A stretch of 64,000 bases of DNA from Clostridium simiarum (GTDB taxonomy: Bacteria > Bacillota > Clostridia > Clostridiales > Clostridiaceae), in the NCBI RefSeq assembly GCF_018919175.1, contig NZ_JAHLQL010000002.1, forward strand, positions 186,001-250,000, in the 5' to 3' direction. Every line of letters begins with the position of its first letter. The stretch's first letter is position 1. A program made the translations under genes and the position numbers. Below the pieces are notes generated by a model that did no database searches, had not been told where the DNA came from, and was given only the letters and a program-made list of their open reading frames with translations. Shown here piece after piece: positions 1-7,700 of the stretch.

Positions 1-1
1 C

Positions 2-760
2 GATACATTAAATGCGGTTTCTATGGTTTTTGGAAAGCTTTTAACTGGAACTGCTAGTATATTTGCAGATGTAAGAACTTATTGGAGTCCAGAGGCTGTA
101 TTAAGAGTTACAGGAAAAAAATTAGAAGGTAGAGCAGAAAATGGATTTATCCATTTAATTAACTCAGGAGCAGCTGCACTAGATGCAGTAGGGCTTTCAA
201 AAGACAAAAATGGTAAGGATTGCATTAAACCATGGTGGGATATGGAGGCAAATGATATTAATGCGTGCTTAGAAGCAACAGATTGGTGTCCAGCGAATCT
301 TGGATACTTTAGAGGTGGAGGATTTTCATCACATTTTAAGACTCAAAGTGAAATGCCTGTTACATTAATCAGATTAAACTTGGTTCATGGAGTAGGACCG
401 GTGCTTCAAATTGCAGAGGGACACACTGTGACTCTACAGGATGATATTCACAAAATATTAGATGAAAGAACAGATAAGACCTGGCCAACAACATGGTTTG
501 TTCCAAGGCTTGGTTCAAAAGGTTTTGAAGATGTATATAGTGTCATGAAAAACTGGGGAGCAAATCATGGAGCATTTAGTTATGGACATATAGGTAAAGA
601 ATTAATAACCTTAGCTAGCATGCTTAGAATACCAGTTTCACTTCATAATATTGATGATAAGGATATATTTAGACCTCACAGCTTCGCAGCTTTCGGGACT
701 AAAGATATAGAGAGTGCTGATTATAGAGCTTGTAAAGCTTATGGTCCATTATACAAATAA
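2..760 (+). CDS. fucI: L-fucose isomerase, C-terminal part (5' end outside window)
   Basis: Cytoplasmic Mn2+-dependent aldose-ketose isomerase that turns L-fucose into L-fuculose (also D-arabinose into D-ribulose). The frame is open from the left edge without a start, and 252 residues are visible of a family that is about 590 long. Landmarks seen are [29 protein letters not shown] and WPTTWF. The WGANHG motif carries the histidine equivalent to metal ligand His528 of E. coli FucI. The C-terminus YGPLYK matches the E. coli protein almost to the last residue, so the 3' end is intact. It is followed after 66 bp by a sugar-binding lipoprotein and two permeases, and then a probable fucosidase, which makes a fucose-glycan operon the natural reading. 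Confidence 0.93.
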   Translation, partial: DTLNAVSMVFGKLLTGTASIFADVRTYWSPEAVLRVTGKKLEGRAENGFIHLINSGAAALDAVGLSKDKNGKDCIKPWWDMEANDINACLEATDWCPANLGYFRGGGFSSHFKTQSEMPVTLIRLNLVHGVGPVLQIAEGHTVTLQDDIHKILDERTDKTWPTTWFVPRLGSKGFEDVYSVMKNWGANHGAFSYGHIGKELITLASMLRIPVSLHNIDDKDIFRPHSFAAFGTKDIESADYRACKAYGPLYK

Positions 761-826
761 AATAAATCTACAATATTAATAAAAGCATATATTCCTTAAT
801 AAAAATAAAAAGATGGAGGGAAAAAA

Positions 827-2149
827 ATGAAAAAGGCATTAGCGTTATTACTTGCAGTATCAATGAGTATTGGAATAGTAGGATGTGGAAGTAAAGGAAG
901 TAAGGGAACAGATACTGGGAAAAAAGATGGAGATAAGGTACAGATAAGACTTTTAACTAGAATGGCAGGTACATCAACTCAAGTAAAAATATATAAAGAT
1001 ATTGTAAAAGATTTTGAAGCAAAGCATCCAGATGTAACCGTTGTAGATGAATCTCAAGGAGATGAATCATCTTTCAATAATAAGTTAAAGACAGATTTAG
1101 CATCAGGGACACTTCCAAATATATTCAGAATTCAAGGGGTAGCTAATCTTGGAGAATATATTAAAGGTGGATTATTAATGAATATGGATCCAATTTTAAA
1201 AGAAGATCCAAAATGGGGCGAAGGATTTACTAAGGGAGCTCTTAGCTACTATCAAGTTCAAGGCTATGAAGGTACATATGGAATTCCTATGGAGTCAGGG
1301 CTTATTGGAGTATACTACAATGAAAAGTTGTTCAAAGAAGCGGGTATAGAGAAGTTCCCAGAAACTTGGAACGAATTTAAAGTAGCTATAAAAAAATTAA
1401 GTGATAAAAAAGTTACACCAATAGCACTTGGAGCTAAAACTACATATATGGCAGGTCACCTTCATGACCAAATATTTTACAAGTATATGGGAACAGAAGC
1501 AGCAAAAAAATTAGGATCTAGAGATATGAAATGGACAGATCCAGATGTAGTTAAAACATTAGGCTTTGTAAAAGAATTAAATGATATGAAAGCTTTTGGT
1601 GAAGATGCTGCAGGTATTAGCGATGATATAGTTTTAACAGAATTCCTTCAAGGAAAAGCTGCTATGATTATTACAGGACCTTGGAACTTAGGTAAATTTA
1701 CAAATCCAAGTGAAACAGAGTATACTGAATCCATAAAAGTTGCTAAATTCCCTTATTTTGAAGAGAAACCTGAATTTAAAAATGATGATATGCAAATATT
1801 AAGCCCTTACATGGTTAATGGTAAACTTCAAGGTAAAGAAAAAGAATATACTATTGAATTACTTAAGATGTTAACTTCTGCTGAAGCTGCAAAAAGATTT
1901 GCAGAAGAATCACAATTCCTTATTCCAAGAAAAGATATAGAAATTGATAAATCAAAGGTTTCATCACTATTTTTAGATAACGTAGATCTAGGCGCAACTT
2001 CTACAGGAATAGCAGTAGACGTATTTGACTTTGATCCACTTCCATCCATGCAGGATAGAACTAGAAACTCTATAGTAAGTATGTTTATAGGTAAGACACC
2101 AGAAGAAGCAGCAAAGGAAATACAATCAGAAGTAGATAAATCTAAATAA
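827..2149 (+). CDS. sugar ABC transporter substrate-binding lipoprotein (CUT1 family)
   Basis: Extracytoplasmic solute-binding protein of a CUT1-type carbohydrate importer, 440 aa. The N-terminus is a lipoprotein signal: MKK, a hydrophobic stretch and the lipobox IVGC with the acylated cysteine at residue 20, followed by a Gly/Ser/Lys-rich linker. The mature part has the usual features of the family, including DFEAKHPDVTV near residue 70, YYNEKLFKEAGI near 165 and an ITGPWNL stretch near 285. The start is preceded by GGAGGG. It lies between fucI and two permease genes, so a fucosylated oligosaccharide is the likely ligand. That ligand is inferred from context only. No ATPase gene is present, so a shared MsmK/MalK-type ATPase is presumably used. 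Confidence 0.93.
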   Translation: MKKALALLLAVSMSIGIVGCGSKGSKGTDTGKKDGDKVQIRLLTRMAGTSTQVKIYKDIVKDFEAKHPDVTVVDESQGDESSFNNKLKTDLASGTLPNIFRIQGVANLGEYIKGGLLMNMDPILKEDPKWGEGFTKGALSYYQVQGYEGTYGIPMESGLIGVYYNEKLFKEAGIEKFPETWNEFKVAIKKLSDKKVTPIALGAKTTYMAGHLHDQIFYKYMGTEAAKKLGSRDMKWTDPDVVKTLGFVKELNDMKAFGEDAAGISDDIVLTEFLQGKAAMIITGPWNLGKFTNPSETEYTESIKVAKFPYFEEKPEFKNDDMQILSPYMVNGKLQGKEKEYTIELLKMLTSAEAAKRFAEESQFLIPRKDIEIDKSKVSSLFLDNVDLGATSTGIAVDVFDFDPLPSMQDRTRNSIVSMFIGKTPEEAAKEIQSEVDKSK

Positions 2150-2230
2150 GGTAAGGTTAGATAAATATAACTAAAGTAAAAGCTTAATAATCTAAATAAA
2201 TTTTAAAAATTTGAATAAATCAGTTATAAA

Positions 2231-2256
2231 AGTTCCAGAGATAAATCTCTGGAACT
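2231..2256 (+). promoter_or_regulatory. intercistronic perfect hairpin between binding protein and permease genes
   Basis: A 12-bp perfect inverted repeat (AGTTCCAGAGAT and its complement) with a 2-nt centre sits in the 131-bp gap between the binding-protein gene and the first permease. There is no clean T-run after it. Such hairpins often protect the 3' end of an upstream message, so the binding protein can be made in excess over the permeases. That role is inferred. Confidence 0.6.
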
Positions 2257-2280
2257 ACCTTTAAAAAGGGGGAAATTAAT

Positions 2281-3180
2281 TTGATTAAATTAAAAAGTAA
2301 AAAGGATAAATCTAAAATAATGCTTTTTTTAGTACCGGCATTATTAATTTACATATTATTTCTTATTATACCCATGTTTGGAGCATTATATTTTTCAGCC
2401 GCTGATTGGAAAGGAATTATGGGAACACCTATAAATTTTGTAGGGCTTAAAAATTACATTTCCGTATTTAAAGATCCTGCATTTATATTATCCCTAAAAA
2501 ACATGGTTAAAATGGTGTTTTTCAGTGTGCTTTTCCACACACCTATAGCACTGCTACTAGCCGTTGCTATAAACACCAAATGTAGAGGATATAGATTTTT
2601 TAAGGTAATGTACTTTATACCAACTATATTTCCATTAACAGCAGTAGGATTATTATGGTACTTTATATTCATGCCAAATGGTTCTTTGAATAAAATGTTA
2701 GAACTTATGGGACTTATGAACCTTGCAAAAGGATGGCTTATAAATCCGACAACAGCAATGAACACTATAATATTTGTAAATATATGGGCTGGTATAGGAT
2801 ATTATATGGTTATATTAATTGCAGGACTTACAACTATACCAGAAGAAATTTATGAAGCAGCAGATATTGATGGAGCAAATCCTGTTAAAAAGTTTTTCCA
2901 CATAACTATTCCAATGCTTAAGCCAATTCTAAGTATGTGCATACTTATGGATATAATAGGAACAATAAAGGTATTTGACCTTATTTTTGTAATGACAGAG
3001 GGAGGACCTAATGGACTTACAAATCTTCCGACTACACTTATGTACTATCAGGCATTTAGATATGATAATTATGGTGTTGGTAGCGCTATAGGAGTAATTA
3101 TACTTGTAATTGCTTTGGTTTTAACCATTGGTAGTAACTTTATTATGGATAAAAGAAGACGATATGAGGAGGCTAAATAA
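2281..3180 (+). CDS. sugar ABC transporter permease (MalF/UgpA type)
   Basis: Integral membrane subunit of the CUT1 importer, 299 aa with about six membrane segments. The first is near residues 14-34 and the last ends shortly before the basic tail KRRRYEEAK. The cytoplasmic EAA loop that contacts the ATPase is seen as EEIYEAADIDGANPVKKF around residue 195. Start is TTG at 2281, set by the preceding GGGGG tract (2268-2272). It overlaps the second permease by one base (TAATG), which indicates translational coupling. Substrate is not determined by this subunit's sequence; context says a fucose-containing sugar. Confidence 0.92.
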   Translation: MIKLKSKKDKSKIMLFLVPALLIYILFLIIPMFGALYFSAADWKGIMGTPINFVGLKNYISVFKDPAFILSLKNMVKMVFFSVLFHTPIALLLAVAINTKCRGYRFFKVMYFIPTIFPLTAVGLLWYFIFMPNGSLNKMLELMGLMNLAKGWLINPTTAMNTIIFVNIWAGIGYYMVILIAGLTTIPEEIYEAADIDGANPVKKFFHITIPMLKPILSMCILMDIIGTIKVFDLIFVMTEGGPNGLTNLPTTLMYYQAFRYDNYGVGSAIGVIILVIALVLTIGSNFIMDKRRRYEEAK

Positions 3181-4028
3181 TGAAAAAAGAAAGATATAAT
3201 CCAAATAAAAAGATAAAGAATAAAGCGGGATTATATACATTTCTAGGGATAATGTCCTTAGTATTTATATGCCCGATGTTGTTTACTATAATTTCATCCT
3301 TAAAAGAAAATAATGAAATATTTAGTGCTCCATTTAGCTTACCCAAGGTTTTTAGATATCAAAACTACATAGTAGCATGGAAAGAAGCTAATATGAGCAA
3401 ATATTTTTTAAATAGTATTATGATTTCAATGGCTACAGTTATAGTTCTTGTAATTGTATCATCCATGGCTGCATATGTACTTTCTAGATTTGACTTTAAG
3501 ATAAATAAATATCTTTCAATGTTCTTTTTATTAGGTATGATGATACCAATGCATACTATACTTGTTCCTGTTTCCTATTTAATTGGACGATTAGGACTTA
3601 AGAATAATTTAGTGGCCCTTGTTCTACTTTATGTGGCATTTTCCCTTCCTTTTAGTATATTTGTATTGACGAATTTTATGAAGGGAATTAATTTATCTTT
3701 AGAAGAGGCAGCTATTATAGATGGTGCAGGATATTTTCAAATATACACTAGAATTATATTGCCATTATCAGTACCAGCTATATCTACTATATCAATATTT
3801 AACTTTCTAGGAGCTTGGAATAATATATTATTCCCACTATTATTTATAAATGATGATCGATTAAAGCCAATTTCATTAGGGCTCTTAAACTTTAGTGGCG
3901 AGAGAGGTTCTGAATACGGACCATTAATGGCAGCAATAGTAATTACAGTATTGGTACCACTTGTAATATATCTGTTATTCCAAGAAAAGGTTGAAGGTGG
4001 ACTGGCAGCAGGTGCAGTAAAGGAGTAA
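3180..4028 (+). CDS. sugar ABC transporter permease (MalG/UgpE type)
   Basis: Second membrane subunit of the importer, 282 aa, about six membrane segments. The first follows a basic N-terminus (YNPNKKIKNKAG). The EAA loop reads SLEEAAIIDGAGYFQIYTRI around residues 174-193. The start codon overlaps the stop of the preceding permease by one base, and the ribosome site AGGAGG lies inside that gene's last codons. Pairs of MalF- and MalG-like permeases work as heterodimers. The lack of an adjacent ATPase gene is common for CUT1 systems in Firmicutes. Confidence 0.92.
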   Translation: MKKERYNPNKKIKNKAGLYTFLGIMSLVFICPMLFTIISSLKENNEIFSAPFSLPKVFRYQNYIVAWKEANMSKYFLNSIMISMATVIVLVIVSSMAAYVLSRFDFKINKYLSMFFLLGMMIPMHTILVPVSYLIGRLGLKNNLVALVLLYVAFSLPFSIFVLTNFMKGINLSLEEAAIIDGAGYFQIYTRIILPLSVPAISTISIFNFLGAWNNILFPLLFINDDRLKPISLGLLNFSGERGSEYGPLMAAIVITVLVPLVIYLLFQEKVEGGLAAGAVKE

Positions 4029-4105
4029 ATCCTACGGAATAAAAAATTACAATTAAGATATGATAATAGATTATGTTTTATATAGGGATATAGGAGGATT
4101 TTCAG

Positions 4106-6103
4106 ATGAATCAATTAAGATATAGACAAGTACATTTAGACTTTCATACCAGTGAATACATAGAAGGTATAGCTAAAGATTTTAACAAGGAACAATTTGT
4201 ATCAACTTTAAAAAAAGCAAATATTAATTCTATTACTTGTTTTGCAAGGTGTCATCATGGATGGTTATATTACCCTTCTAAAAATACACCGGATTTAATA
4301 CATCCTAATTTAAGTAATAATAATTTATTGATAGATCAAATTAAAGCTTGTCATGAAAATGATATTAAGGTACCAATTTATACAACTGTTCAATGGGATG
4401 GGCATATTGCTGAAACTCATAAAGAATGGCTAGCCATAGATGAAAATGGCGAATTTATTAACAGTCAAGGAGTACCAAAACCTCATTTTTATTATACTAT
4501 TTGCTTAAATAGCGGATACAGACAATACTTTAAGGATCATCTACAAGATATTATAGATGTTGTAGGTGTAGAAAATATAGATGGATTCTTCATGGACATC
4601 CTTTTTAAAGTGGACTGTAATTGTAAAAACTGTGTTGAAAAGATGAAAGATTTAGGATTTGATCCAAAGGTTAAAGATAGTAGAATTGAATATTCTACAG
4701 TGATGTTAGATGAGTTTAAAAAGGAAATTACTGAATTTATAAAGGTTAGAGTCCCAAAGGCAAGTATATTTTATAATAGCTCACATATAGGACCTAATTC
4801 TAAAAAAAGTTTAGAAGAATATACCCATTTAGAATTAGAATCTTTGCCAAGTGGAGGTTGGGGTTATGATCATTTTCCAGCAACAGTTAGGTATGCTAGA
4901 AATTTAGGAAAAGACATAATGGGTATGACAGGTAAATTTCATACTTATTGGGGAGACTTTCATTCTCTAAAAAATAAAGCTGCATTAGAATTTGAATGTT
5001 TTAATATGTTAGCTTTAGGAGCAGGATGCTCTATAGGAGATCAACTTCATCCTAGTGGAAAAATGTCTAAAGGGGCTTATGATTTAATAGGTTCTGTTTA
5101 TGAGGAGGTAAAAGAAAAAGAAAATTATTGCATAGGGGCAGAGCCAGTATCAGAAATAGCAGTACTAACACCTGAGGAATTTTATTCTTTCCGTGATCAC
5201 GATTTAGGTATTCCAGCTGCTTTAATAGGTACAGTAAGAATGCTTCAAGAATTATCCTACCAATTTGAAATAATAGATAGTAGATTTGATTTTGATAAAT
5301 ATAAGCTTATTATATTGCCAGATGATATAAACTTTATGCCTGAATTAGAGAAGAAACTTTTAAATTATGTGGAAAATGGTGGTAAGGTAATTGGAACTCA
5401 TAAATCTTTAATAGATGATAAAAACAAAGAGAGTAGCCTATATGGAATTTCTTATGAAGGTGAATCAACATATTATAGAGATTTTATTTTACCAAATGAT
5501 GTTATAGGGAAAGATTTATACAAAGAAGAATATGTTATGTATTTAAGAGGAGCTAAAAATAAAGTTAATGATGCAGAAGTTTTAATGCATTCTGTAGAGC
5601 CTTATTTTAATAGAGAGGGTAAAACTTTTTGCTCACATCAACATACACCTTCATCAGGGAAGCTTGGATATCCTGCAGCTACTAAAAAAGGAAATGTTAT
5701 ATATTTTTCCCACCCTATATTTAAGATATATCGCAAAAATTGTGCTAGATGGTGCAAGTTAGTTATGAAAGATGCTATAGAAATGCTTCTAGAGGATAAG
5801 CTTATTGATCATAATGGACCATCTACTATGATTACAGCTTTAAATAGACAAAAGGAAAATAATAGGGATATCCTTCATATTTTACACTATATAACTGAAA
5901 AACGTTCAGAAGATATCTATACAATAGAGGATGTTATTCCACTTTATAACGTAGATTTTAAAGTATATGTTGGAGAAAGACATATTAAATCAGTAAAAAT
6001 AGTACCTGAATTAGAATCTATAGACTTTGAAAAAACTAATAATTATATAGCATTTAAATTAGATAAGATAGAAGGACATAAGATGGTTTCAATAGAGTAT
6101 TAA
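4106..6103 (+). CDS. putative cytoplasmic alpha-L-fucosidase, GH151-like (GHL6 plus trimerisation domain)
   Basis: Predicted retaining glycoside hydrolase, 665 aa, no signal peptide. The N-terminal two-fifths resembles the hypothetical glycosyl hydrolase 6 (GHL6) TIM barrel, with HLDFHTSEYI at the start and IDGFFMDI near residues 158-165, whose second Asp is the natural candidate nucleophile. A CNCKNC cysteine cluster follows at 171-176. The middle (about 360-560) looks like the beta-galactosidase trimerisation domain, including the LIILPDD segment. This two-part layout is that of family GH151, which contains alpha-L-fucosidases. Its place in an operon with fucI and a sugar importer supports fucosidase activity inside the cell. 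Family assignment comes from remembered sequence features, so another beta-galactosidase-clan activity is possible. Confidence 0.75.
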   Translation: MNQLRYRQVHLDFHTSEYIEGIAKDFNKEQFVSTLKKANINSITCFARCHHGWLYYPSKNTPDLIHPNLSNNNLLIDQIKACHENDIKVPIYTTVQWDGHIAETHKEWLAIDENGEFINSQGVPKPHFYYTICLNSGYRQYFKDHLQDIIDVVGVENIDGFFMDILFKVDCNCKNCVEKMKDLGFDPKVKDSRIEYSTVMLDEFKKEITEFIKVRVPKASIFYNSSHIGPNSKKSLEEYTHLELESLPSGGWGYDHFPATVRYARNLGKDIMGMTGKFHTYWGDFHSLKNKAALEFECFNMLALGAGCSIGDQLHPSGKMSKGAYDLIGSVYEEVKEKENYCIGAEPVSEIAVLTPEEFYSFRDHDLGIPAALIGTVRMLQELSYQFEIIDSRFDFDKYKLIILPDDINFMPELEKKLLNYVENGGKVIGTHKSLIDDKNKESSLYGISYEGESTYYRDFILPNDVIGKDLYKEEYVMYLRGAKNKVNDAEVLMHSVEPYFNREGKTFCSHQHTPSSGKLGYPAATKKGNVIYFSHPIFKIYRKNCARWCKLVMKDAIEMLLEDKLIDHNGPSTMITALNRQKENNRDILHILHYITEKRSEDIYTIEDVIPLYNVDFKVYVGERHIKSVKIVPELESIDFEKTNNYIAFKLDKIEGHKMVSIEY

Positions 6104-6116
6104 TTTGTAAAATAGG

Positions 6117-6152
6117 TATGCGATAATTAAATGTTATCGCATATAATTTTTT
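6117..6152 (+). terminator. rho-independent terminator of the fucose operon
   Basis: Ten-base perfect stem TATGCGATAA / TTATCGCATA with a 7-nt loop, followed by TAATTTTTTAA. It lies 14 bp after the fucosidase stop codon. Confidence 0.85.
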
Positions 6153-6271
6153 AATCTTACTTATAACATGTAGATTTTTAAATTCTAGTTATAAAAATTA
6201 GATTCTTTGAAATTAGTTGTATAAAATTAATTGAAAAAGGTTAATTATTAAAATTCAGTAGGAGTGATTTT

Positions 6272-7696
6272 ATGATAAGTGTAGACAATTTTAAAAAATG
6301 TGCTTTTAAAATTGCATTTGTTTATGAAGATGAAGACATGAATACTCTACCACTAAATATTAGAAAAATTTTTAATAAGAAATATAAAACAAACATCCCT
6401 TTTATTGAAGAAAATAATGTTCCAGTATTGTATGTGGGACTTGGTGAACGTTCAAAATTTAGCTTTAAAAAGATTAAGGATATTGTAGCTTATAGTATAA
6501 AACAGATTGAAAAATACAGCATAGAGGATGTATCTTTAGATATATCCACATTTTTGAAAGAATATGATATTAGGTGCGTAAGTGAGATAGTTTTAGGAGT
6601 AAAGTTAGGACTTTATAAATTTAAGGGATATAATACATCAAAAAAACAAGAGAAATATAATATATTTTTTCAAGGTTATGAAAGCTGTGATGAAGAAAGT
6701 ATAATGGAGGAAATAAAACTAGGATCAAATATTGCAGAGGGAGTTATACTTGCCAGAGATTTAGTTAATACCCCTGCAAATATGCTTACCCCTATAATCA
6801 TGGCAGAAAAAATAGCTGACATGGGGAAGGTTGCGGGAGTAACGGTAGAAGTTTTTGATGAAAATTACATTATGAACACTTGTATGGAAGCTTTTTATAC
6901 AGTAGGAAAAAGTAGTGGAAATCCTCCAAGGCTTATTGTACTTAGATATTTACAAGATCCTAGTAGCAAAGATATTACTGCTCTTGTAGGTAAAGGGGTT
7001 ACCTGTGATACTGGAGGTTACTGCTTAAAACCTTCAGGTTCCATGGAAGGAATCAAGGGAGATATGGGAGGTGGAGCTGCTGTTGTAGGTGCAATCTACT
7101 CTTTGGCAAAAAATAAGATAAAGGCTAATGTGGTAGGGATTATACCTGCCTGCGAAAATAGAATTTCAAGAGAAAGTTTTATTCCTGGAGATGTAATTAA
7201 TTCTATGGCTGGAAAAACCATTGAAGTTTTAAATACAGATGCTGAAGGAAGACTTATTTTAGCAGATGCAGTAACCTATGCTATTCAAAAGGAAAATGCC
7301 ACTAAGATTATAGATATAGCAACATTAACAGGAGCTGTGGTTAATGCCATAGGCTTTAGCACTGCAGGAGTTTTAACAAATAATAATGAGTTCTTTAAAG
7401 AATTTAAAGAAGCCTACAGTAAATCTTGTGAACAATATTGGAGATTTCCTATATGTGATGAGCATAGGGATATGATAAAAAGTGATATAGCGGATATAAA
7501 AAACATTGGTAAAAGTTATTGTGGAACTATAACAGCAGGACTTTTTATTGAACAATTTGTTGAAAACACACCATGGATACATTTAGACATTGCAGGTACT
7601 GCTTGGGTAGACACACCCCTTTATGAATATCAAGCTAAAGGAGCTACAGGAGCAGGAGTAACATCTATGTATTATTTATTTGATGAAAAGGAGTAA
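6272..7696 (+). CDS. pepA: leucyl aminopeptidase, M17 family
   Basis: Cytosolic di-metal aminopeptidase that removes N-terminal residues from peptides, normally a hexamer, 474 aa. The C-terminal catalytic domain carries the family signature NTDAEGRL (near residue 320). It also has the metal-binding segment VGKGVTCDTGGY near 245 and KGDMGGGAAVVGAI near 264, corresponding to the Lys and Asp ligands of E. coli PepA. RDLVNTPANMLTP near 165 marks the domain boundary. The N-terminal domain is divergent, as usual. The start is set by AGGAGTG 8 bases upstream. The transglutaminase-like gene starts 5 bases after its stop with the Shine-Dalgarno inside the last pepA codons, so both are probably translated together. 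Confidence 0.93.
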   Translation: MISVDNFKKCAFKIAFVYEDEDMNTLPLNIRKIFNKKYKTNIPFIEENNVPVLYVGLGERSKFSFKKIKDIVAYSIKQIEKYSIEDVSLDISTFLKEYDIRCVSEIVLGVKLGLYKFKGYNTSKKQEKYNIFFQGYESCDEESIMEEIKLGSNIAEGVILARDLVNTPANMLTPIIMAEKIADMGKVAGVTVEVFDENYIMNTCMEAFYTVGKSSGNPPRLIVLRYLQDPSSKDITALVGKGVTCDTGGYCLKPSGSMEGIKGDMGGGAAVVGAIYSLAKNKIKANVVGIIPACENRISRESFIPGDVINSMAGKTIEVLNTDAEGRLILADAVTYAIQKENATKIIDIATLTGAVVNAIGFSTAGVLTNNNEFFKEFKEAYSKSCEQYWRFPICDEHRDMIKSDIADIKNIGKSYCGTITAGLFIEQFVENTPWIHLDIAGTAWVDTPLYEYQAKGATGAGVTSMYYLFDEKE

Positions 7697-7700
7697 GTAT

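Noticed and set aside
7680-7700. ATG at 7680 as the start of the transglutaminase-like gene
   Set aside because: It would overlap pepA by 17 bases and place the AAAAGGAG site inside the coding region; ATG 7701 fits that site.
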